NCBI GenBank assembly: GCA_011682565.1
Contig: JAACEJ010000002.1
Coordinates: 1 to 30,469 of the forward strand
Reading direction: 5' to 3'
Source of the DNA: Actinomycetota bacterium
GTDB lineage: Bacteria > Zhuqueibacterota > Zhuqueibacteria > Residuimicrobiales > Krinioviventaceae
Length of the DNA: 30,469 bases
Within the stretch, counting starts at the first letter, position 1. Each line of letters opens with the position of its first letter. Below the pieces are notes generated by a model that saw only the letters and a program-made list of their open reading frames with translations, was not told where the DNA came from and ran no database searches. Position numbers and translations under genes: made by a program. This document shows, piece by piece, positions 25,664 to 30,469 of the stretch.

Positions 25664-25718
25664 GGCAAAACTATTTGGGGCAAAACAATTAAAAAAATAG
25701 CTTTTAAATAGTTTTGCC
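25664..25718. repeat. Perfect 13-bp inverted repeat
   Basis: GGCAAAACTATTT (25664-25676) is the exact reverse complement of 25706-25718, with a 29-nt AT-rich loop. GGCAAAAC recurs directly at 25679-25686. It may act as a stem-loop terminator-like structure after the amidohydrolase gene, or be a repeat-element copy. Confidence 0.6.
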
Positions 25719-25746
25719 CATAATCGTCTTGCCCTCGATTAATTCT

Positions 25747-26748
25747 TCACCCAAAAATAAATTTCAAAACATTTTTATAGGCGATTCTGTTTTTTATCTC
25801 CTGCGGCAGACTGTGCAGGAGCTGCGCTTCTTCCTGATAGCCGCATTCCAGTCTGTCCTCAACCAATGTGCCGTCGCCCAGGTAATATTTTTGCATCCAG
25901 TAGTAAAACGGCGTGTCGCTGCCCCACAGCATGGTCTCCGGGTAGGCCTGCGCCATTTGCATCATCGCCGAATGGGGATCGCCGTAATCGGCGGGAAAGC
26001 GAACGTCCGGCGTCGCCACAGCAGGTGAATTTTGTTGCGCCAGTTTGCAGTGAATGATGAACGCGGAAAAATCGACGAAACAATTTTCCAGTTCAGCCGC
26101 CTTTTCCAGCACCGGCCGGACGAATCGCGCCGAATGGGCGATGCACAAGCGGATATCGGCATGCCGTTCGGCAAAATCGACAATGTCGTAAACGGAAGCC
26201 CAGGGATCGTCCGGGTGCACGGCGGAATGAAAAACGATGGGAAGCTGCTTTTTACGGGCAAAGTCAAGGATCGGTTTGCCCGTGTTCTCCAGATCAGTGA
26301 CAAAAGACTGAATATAAGTCGTGACCGTTTTCAAACCGAAAACAGGAAATTCTTCCGCCAATTTCTCCAGATGGGCCGCCTGCTTTTCCGTCTCCCGCGA
26401 CGGATCGAACATGAGAAACGGCAGCATCTTTTGGCTGTGCTGCGGAAATATCTCGTATATTTCCTTGAGCAGATTCCGGTTCTCAATTTCATAGGGAAAG
26501 CGGCAATAGCGTGTCGTCGTCCCGATCCGGGCAGACGGCGTCTTTTTATAAAAAGCGGAATCCACGAACGGAAACACCACAGCGTGATCGACGTCCAGCG
26601 TCTCCATGCGGATGATCAGGTCTTCCAGCGACAGCGCGTAGGGATAGCCGTATTGATAATAGAATTTCGGCGAGATGCCCACGTGCGTATGCCCGTCGAT
26701 GACCACCGGACGTTGTTCGAGCAATTTTTTCATCTCCTGCTGGGTCAT
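25747..26748 (-). CDS. Amidohydrolase-superfamily metal-dependent hydrolase (TIM barrel)
   Basis: A 333-residue cytoplasmic protein of the amidohydrolase-2 type, which hydrolyses or decarboxylates small ring compounds and lactones. The N-terminal VVIDGHTHVGISP carries the HxH metal motif, FHSAVHPDDP and LCIAHSARFV supply further histidines, and LWGSDTPFYYWM supplies the late aspartate. The ATG at 26748 follows the TAA of the NagB-like gene without any gap, so the two are translationally coupled. AAAAGGG lies upstream within the preceding gene. Together with the NagB-like protein it may process a phosphorylated or lactonised sugar intermediate; this is inference. Substrate unknown. Confidence 0.85.
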   Translation of the reverse strand: MTQQEMKKLLEQRPVVIDGHTHVGISPKFYYQYGYPYALSLEDLIIRMETLDVDHAVVFPFVDSAFYKKTPSARIGTTTRYCRFPYEIENRNLLKEIYEIFPQHSQKMLPFLMFDPSRETEKQAAHLEKLAEEFPVFGLKTVTTYIQSFVTDLENTGKPILDFARKKQLPIVFHSAVHPDDPWASVYDIVDFAERHADIRLCIAHSARFVRPVLEKAAELENCFVDFSAFIIHCKLAQQNSPAVATPDVRFPADYGDPHSAMMQMAQAYPETMLWGSDTPFYYWMQKYYLGDGTLVEDRLECGYQEEAQLLHSLPQEIKNRIAYKNVLKFIFG

Positions 26749-27684
26749 TTAATAACCCTTTTCCCAGTCCGGCTCGATGTTCATGGCAATAGTCTCGGTC
26801 ACGTAGGCGTCGGTGCGCAAAAGCTGGTGCACGGATTCCGGGACCAGCGGCGTCGGTTCGCCGTGCATGACCAGTCGGGCGATGAACCGCTGCCAGGATG
26901 TGGTGCCGCCGTGCACAGTGATGCCGAACATCTGCATGCGATTCCTGGCCCGCACCACCTGCGCCGGGCCGATGGTCGCGGCTTTGGGCGGCACCATGGC
27001 CAGATCGCCGCTGGCGCCAAAGCTGCCGTGCAGGGAATTCTGCGCCAGGGTAAAGGGACTGAGCGTGACGATCCGCGGCCCCATCTGCATCCATTCCTGC
27101 ATGGATTCTGCCTGAAATTCCGGCGCATCCGGCTCGATGAACGCCAGGTGGCCGGTCCAGCCCGGGCCGCTGTACACAATGTCCGCCTCACCCAAATCGG
27201 AAATCATTTTGCCGTAATCCTTCAGGTTTTCGTTGGTCAGCGTATGGATTTGCTTTTCCGGCGGACGGATGTCCCTGTCGAGATTGTGATAAAAATATTT
27301 CTTGAACGCATGACCAAAGCCGTATTCCCAGCTTTCCGGCGCAATATTGCCGTCCTGGTCGGCGTATTCGTCCATGTTGAAGGTGTGCAGCTTGCGGCAG
27401 TCCACGCGGAATTTATTGAGCATGTGCGCCAGCATGCGGAACATGGGCCAGGGATTGGGCATGATCATCACCATCGGCTCATTGTTGTCCGCCGCGGTTT
27501 TGATGCGATGAAAAGCATCGAACAGCATGATGACGGACAAATCGGCGTCCGGGACGACGCGGATTTTATAGTTCGCATTGGGATGCTTTCCGATCTCCTC
27601 CCGCTTTATCTTTCGCACCCGTTCAATAATTTTCCTGTCCCGAAAAGGGACGTGCTTTGATGGTTCATAAATAAATTCAGACAT
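26749..27684 (-). CDS. Divergent glucosamine-6-phosphate deaminase (NagB)-like protein
   Basis: A 311-residue cytoplasmic protein of the NagB/6-phosphogluconolactonase superfamily. It has LHTFNMDEYAD, matching the NagB MDEY with the catalytic aspartate (E. coli Asp72). It also has GPGWTGHLAFIEP, which corresponds to the NagB motif G-x-G-x-D-G-H-I-A-F-N-E-P. The ring-opening His and Glu are retained, but the Asp (E. coli Asp141) is Thr, so the activity may differ from GlcN6P deamination. ATG 27684 (MSEFIYEP) has GGAGAAAAGG immediately upstream; a longer frame to 27711 is less likely. It is 33 nt after the polygalacturonase gene and directly abuts the amidohydrolase gene, giving a tight three-gene unit. 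It may isomerise or deaminate a sugar phosphate from the imported glycan. Confidence 0.8.
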   Translation of the reverse strand: MSEFIYEPSKHVPFRDRKIIERVRKIKREEIGKHPNANYKIRVVPDADLSVIMLFDAFHRIKTAADNNEPMVMIMPNPWPMFRMLAHMLNKFRVDCRKLHTFNMDEYADQDGNIAPESWEYGFGHAFKKYFYHNLDRDIRPPEKQIHTLTNENLKDYGKMISDLGEADIVYSGPGWTGHLAFIEPDAPEFQAESMQEWMQMGPRIVTLSPFTLAQNSLHGSFGASGDLAMVPPKAATIGPAQVVRARNRMQMFGITVHGGTTSWQRFIARLVMHGEPTPLVPESVHQLLRTDAYVTETIAMNIEPDWEKGY

Positions 27685-27717
27685 ATCCTTTTCTCCGCTT
27701 CTGATGTACAAAAGAGC

Positions 27718-29265
27718 TTAGAGTTCTTTCTTTTCCGCTTTTTTTATTTTCGCATTATCAACGCCCTTCACATCATGAATGGAAATATCGCTTACATTTT
27801 TAAGAATAAACTGCGGCGCGCCGTCTCCCTTTTGAGCGTCAATGTGATAAAACTCGGCGTCATGGACGTCATCCAGAACAAAAGCGGGGCGTTCGTCCCT
27901 GTTCAGGTAACGCAGGACGACATCGTGCACCTTGAGCCCCTTCACGTAGCGGAAATAAATCCCGTAAGCCGGCATGGACTGCCAGCGGTAAGGGTCGGGA
28001 TACATGTCGATGTTTTGCGGGACTTTTTTGTCAATCGCCTCTTTGGAGCCGCCGCCGCGATAGTAAATCCGAATATTGCTCAGCGTCAAATCTTCGATGT
28101 AATAGCCGGGAATGCCCATCACCATGCCGGCGCCCAGTTCGGGAAAGGCCGGCCTGCCGCCCACATCGTATACATTCAGGTTGCTGATGGTAATGCGTCG
28201 GCAGACGCCAACCGGCGTTCCTTCCGGGCCGCGCAACCGGGCGTTCAGGCGGATGAAGAAAGGCGTATCCGTAATGTCGCGCATGGTAATGTTATTGAAG
28301 ACAATATCTTCGATCACGCCGCCGTCGGCGGTTTCGATGGCGATGCCCCGGGAACGCTCAAAGACGCAATTGGAAACGGCGATGTTCTTGAACCCGCCGT
28401 TCGATTCCGTCCCGAACTTCAAGCGGCCGGTAATGCAATGATTGGCATCCGGATCTTCGTCTTTGAATTCGGTTTTGAATGACCCGTCCATCAAGGAGCC
28501 GTGGTCATAGCCAAACACCTGGCAATTGGTGATGGTCACATTTTCCGTGGCGCGGGCATAGCCCAGCGCAAAGGAAGATTTCAAACAGATGCCGTCATCG
28601 GTCGGCGAATTGATCGTGCAGTTGGAAATGTGCACGTTTTTGCAGCAGTCGATATCAAAGGCGTCGCGGTCGGCGTCGGCGCGAACATTGTCGATAATCA
28701 GGTTATCAACGCCCGTGGCCAGGATGCAAAAGTGGCCGCCATGAAGAATGGAGATATCCCGAATGGTTACGTTATAGCAGTTTTTCAGGGCGATCGCTTT
28801 GTTTCCCGCGCCTTGAATGTCGGGTTTGTCGTACGTATACAAGCCCTTGCCCCGGATCATGCCCTGGCCGGTAATCGCAATGTCGTGCAGGCTGTCGCCG
28901 TAAATCAGGCTGTTTCGCCAATAGCTGTGTCCGAAATCCTGGAACTTTTTATACCGGGCGTCCTTTTCCGGCGGGTCATAGCCGACGCCGTTCACTTCCT
29001 TGTCGCCGATCAGGCGTGCGCCGTTATCGAGATAAAGCGTGATATTGCTTTTCAGCCGGATCGTATAGGAAAGAAAATCCCCGGCCGGGAAATAAACGGT
29101 TCCGCCCCCGTTTTTGGCGGCCGCCTCGATTGCGGCGTTGATGGCTTGGGTGTTATTGCTCTCGCCGTCGCCCCTGGCGCCGTAATCGAGTACATTGTAA
29201 ACCACATTTTGCGCCGGGACGGACGCCGCCATTAAAAATATCAGCAGTACGATTATTTTTCTCAA
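27718..29265 (-). CDS. Secreted polygalacturonase-like glycoside hydrolase family 28
   Basis: A 515-residue protein. The start is TTG 29265 (GGAG 6 nt upstream), giving a signal peptide LRKIIVLLIFLMAASVPAQ; the frame stays open upstream to 29427, but that part is intergenic. The mature protein begins YNVLDYGARGDGESNNTQAI, the standard pectinase opening. The right-handed beta-helix carries the GH28 catalytic segments: DAFDIDCC, INSPTDDGICLKS (paired aspartates), GYDHGSLMDG and GRLKFGTESNGG. Known members cleave polygalacturonan or rhamnogalacturonan, acting outside the cell. This gene is the main reason for reading the block as pectin-related. It is followed 33 nt later by the NagB-like gene. 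The upstream leader contains a CCGTCCC palindrome and heptamer repeats. Confidence 0.9.
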   Translation of the reverse strand: MRKIIVLLIFLMAASVPAQNVVYNVLDYGARGDGESNNTQAINAAIEAAAKNGGGTVYFPAGDFLSYTIRLKSNITLYLDNGARLIGDKEVNGVGYDPPEKDARYKKFQDFGHSYWRNSLIYGDSLHDIAITGQGMIRGKGLYTYDKPDIQGAGNKAIALKNCYNVTIRDISILHGGHFCILATGVDNLIIDNVRADADRDAFDIDCCKNVHISNCTINSPTDDGICLKSSFALGYARATENVTITNCQVFGYDHGSLMDGSFKTEFKDEDPDANHCITGRLKFGTESNGGFKNIAVSNCVFERSRGIAIETADGGVIEDIVFNNITMRDITDTPFFIRLNARLRGPEGTPVGVCRRITISNLNVYDVGGRPAFPELGAGMVMGIPGYYIEDLTLSNIRIYYRGGGSKEAIDKKVPQNIDMYPDPYRWQSMPAYGIYFRYVKGLKVHDVVLRYLNRDERPAFVLDDVHDAEFYHIDAQKGDGAPQFILKNVSDISIHDVKGVDNAKIKKAEKKEL

Positions 29266-29341
29266 TTGATTCTCCGCGTGTAGAAAAATATTACTTTCGT
29301 AAATCGCTGTTTTCAATAGAATCGTAATACAGCTTTTTTCC

Positions 29342-29370
29342 TCCGTCCCGGATACAACCTGGGACGGAGA
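29342..29370. repeat. CTCCGTCCC/GGGACGGAG palindrome, copy 2
   Basis: Perfect 9-bp arms (29342-29350, 29362-29370) around an 11-nt loop in the leader of the GH28 gene. On the minus strand it reads ...GGGACGGAGGAAAAAA, the same arrangement as copy 1 at 6235-6257. Confidence 0.6.
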
Positions 29371-29387
29371 TTGTGAATTTTCTCCTG

Positions 29388-29470
29388 ATTTGAGATTGAA
29401 GAATGACGATCCCAGGAGGTTCCTCACTTCTCAAATCTTAAATCGTTAATCTAAAATCTTCAATCAAAAT
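29388..29470 (-). repeat. Heptamer repeat cluster 7 (inverted plus direct copy)
   Basis: A degenerate inverted copy (29388-29411) and a direct copy (29423-29470) lie between the GH3 stop and the GH28 leader. The direct copy begins right at the GH3 stop codon. Confidence 0.75.
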
Positions 29471-30469
29471 TATTTCCCCCCTGTCCGATGCAGCTCCTGC
29501 ATATAAAAATTCGGATACAGCACATCGTGAACTTTTTCAACGATGATGGTTTCCGGCACACGGAAGGAAGCCTCGAGACGAATGTCTTTTGACGACGCGC
29601 CGATGCGCACCGTGTACTCGCCCTTGTCCGCCACCCAGGCGCTGATGCCGCTCCGGAACGACGCCAGGGAACGAGCGTCCAGTTCGAAAGAGAGCTGTTG
29701 GCTCTCGCCGGGTTGCAACAATTTTGTTTTGGCAAATCCCTTGAGTTCCTGCGCCGGCTTGTCGATCTTGCCGGTCGGCGCCGAAAGGTACAACTGCACC
29801 ACCTCCTTGCCGGCCACTTTACCGGTGTTCTTGACCGTCACCGTGACCTGCATGTTGGAAGAAAAGGCGTCGCTGCTCAATTTCAGGTCGGAGTATTTGA
29901 AAGTGGTGTAGGACAGGCCGTAGCCGAACTCGTACGCCGTGGGCACATTAAAGGAGTCGTAGTAACGGTAACCGACATAAATTCCTTCCTTGTAGAAAGA
30001 GTTGACCGGCTCCTCCGCCGGTTCGCCGGGAAAGTATTTGGCCGACGGCACATCCTCGTATTTCAACGGAAAGGAGTCGGGCAGCTTGCCGGAAGGATTG
30101 ACCGCGCCCCTCAAAATATCGGCGACGGCGTGACCGCCTTCCTGTCCCGGCTGCCAGGCCAGCAGAATCGCATCGGCATAATCCCGCCAGCTCGCCGTCT
30201 CCCAGACGCCGCCGACATTGAGAACCACGATCACCTTTTTGCCGGCGGCGTGAAAGACGTCGCTCACGTTTTTCACAAGCTCGAGTTCCACCTCTGTTAT
30301 GGGCAGATAGCCGTTTTCATAATTTTCGCCGGCGCTTCTGCCAAGGGTAATGATGGCCATGTCGGATTTGGATTCGTATTTCAAAATATCCGCCACTGAA
30401 ATGGGCGGCTCTTTGCTGAACGCCACCAGTCTTTCCTTAAAGTGCGGCGGCGCCTGGTTGCCGACAATG
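29470..30469 (-). CDS. Glycoside hydrolase family 3 beta-glycosidase, C-terminal part (runs off right edge)
   Basis: The frame is open to the window edge; the visible part is about 332 residues. The C-terminal GH3 alpha/beta sandwich shows AIITLGRSAGENYE, VIVVLNVGGVWETASW and AWQPGQEGGHAVADILRGAV followed by NPSGKLPDSFP, the GH3 signature. YEFGYGLSYTTFKYS then leads into a fibronectin-III-like domain ending near the C-terminus (GEYTVRIGASSKDIRL). The N-terminal TIM barrel with the nucleophile Asp lies off the window, so substrate cannot be read. GH3 enzymes remove beta-linked glucose, xylose or related sugars. It is the first visible gene of the minus-strand block that continues with GH28. 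The stop (TAA 29470-29472) adjoins a heptamer repeat. Confidence 0.92.
   Translation of the reverse strand, partial: IVGNQAPPHFKERLVAFSKEPPISVADILKYESKSDMAIITLGRSAGENYENGYLPITEVELELVKNVSDVFHAAGKKVIVVLNVGGVWETASWRDYADAILLAWQPGQEGGHAVADILRGAVNPSGKLPDSFPLKYEDVPSAKYFPGEPAEEPVNSFYKEGIYVGYRYYDSFNVPTAYEFGYGLSYTTFKYSDLKLSSDAFSSNMQVTVTVKNTGKVAGKEVVQLYLSAPTGKIDKPAQELKGFAKTKLLQPGESQQLSFELDARSLASFRSGISAWVADKGEYTVRIGASSKDIRLEASFRVPETIIVEKVHDVLYPNFYMQELHRTGGK

Noticed and set aside
29275..29335. Possible further heptamer repeat copy (CGTAAATCGCTG...)
   Set aside because: Only one unit matches and the 7-nt register is not kept.
29266..29427. N-terminal extension of the GH28 protein by 54 residues
   Set aside because: The extra codons lie in a palindrome- and repeat-bearing leader and would bury the signal peptide; TTG 29265 with GGAG upstream gives a normal signal peptide.

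Overview
The window reads as a piece of chromosome from an anaerobic, carbohydrate-degrading bacterium of the FCB (Fibrobacterota-Chlorobiota-Bacteroidota) group, most like Calditrichota or KSB1-type lineages. The basis is a C-terminal YPNPFNPAT-type sorting domain on a secreted 1140-residue protein, several secreted or lipoprotein carbohydrate-active proteins, and an oxygen-sensitive class III ribonucleotide reductase. No rRNA, tRNA, CRISPR array, phage gene or intact transposase was seen, so this placement is inference.

Layout. Left block (1-8450, minus strand): the 5' part of a secreted GH2 enzyme running off the left edge, a beta-propeller protein without a signal peptide, a very large secreted alpha-glucuronidase-like glycoside hydrolase, and a secreted beta-helix protein resembling GH141. 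A truncated relic of a DUF4143 ATPase (8447-8690) ends this block. Centre (8781-12753, plus strand): a sigma-70-like promoter, a cobalamin riboswitch, nrdD, nrdG (4-bp overlap with nrdD; its 3' end looks frameshifted) and dcd. This is a B12-repressible dNTP supply unit. Next (12892-16314, minus) is a secreted Asp-box propeller/beta-helix protein with a sorting domain.

Right block (16417-30469, minus strand): in transcription order from the right edge, GH3 (partial), GH28 polygalacturonase, NagB-like protein, amidohydrolase, ceramidase-like hydrolase, sodium:solute symporter, aldo-keto reductase, lipoprotein hydratase-like protein, a frameshifted GH43/GH32-like propeller, Gfo/Idh/MocA oxidoreductase, a frameshifted four-helix-bundle gene and an SDR oxidoreductase. 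GH28, GH3, GH2 and the alpha-glucuronidase-like and beta-helix proteins fit the breakdown of a uronate-containing (pectin-like) glycan. The symporter would import the products, and the oxidoreductases, NagB-like protein and amidohydrolase would process them. No SusC/SusD pair is present.

The most striking unexplained signal is a family of AT-rich repeats restricted to 17.2-29.5 kb. Eleven copies in one orientation and five in the other are built from heptamers (AATCNNN on the plus strand, GATTNNN on the minus strand) in exact 7-nt register. They sit at seven gene junctions, often as direct-inverted-direct triplets able to form long hairpins, and they supply stop codons and even C-terminal residues to neighbouring genes. 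Three apparent frameshifts (nrdG, the GH43-like gene and the four-helix-bundle gene) are either real decay or assembly indels.
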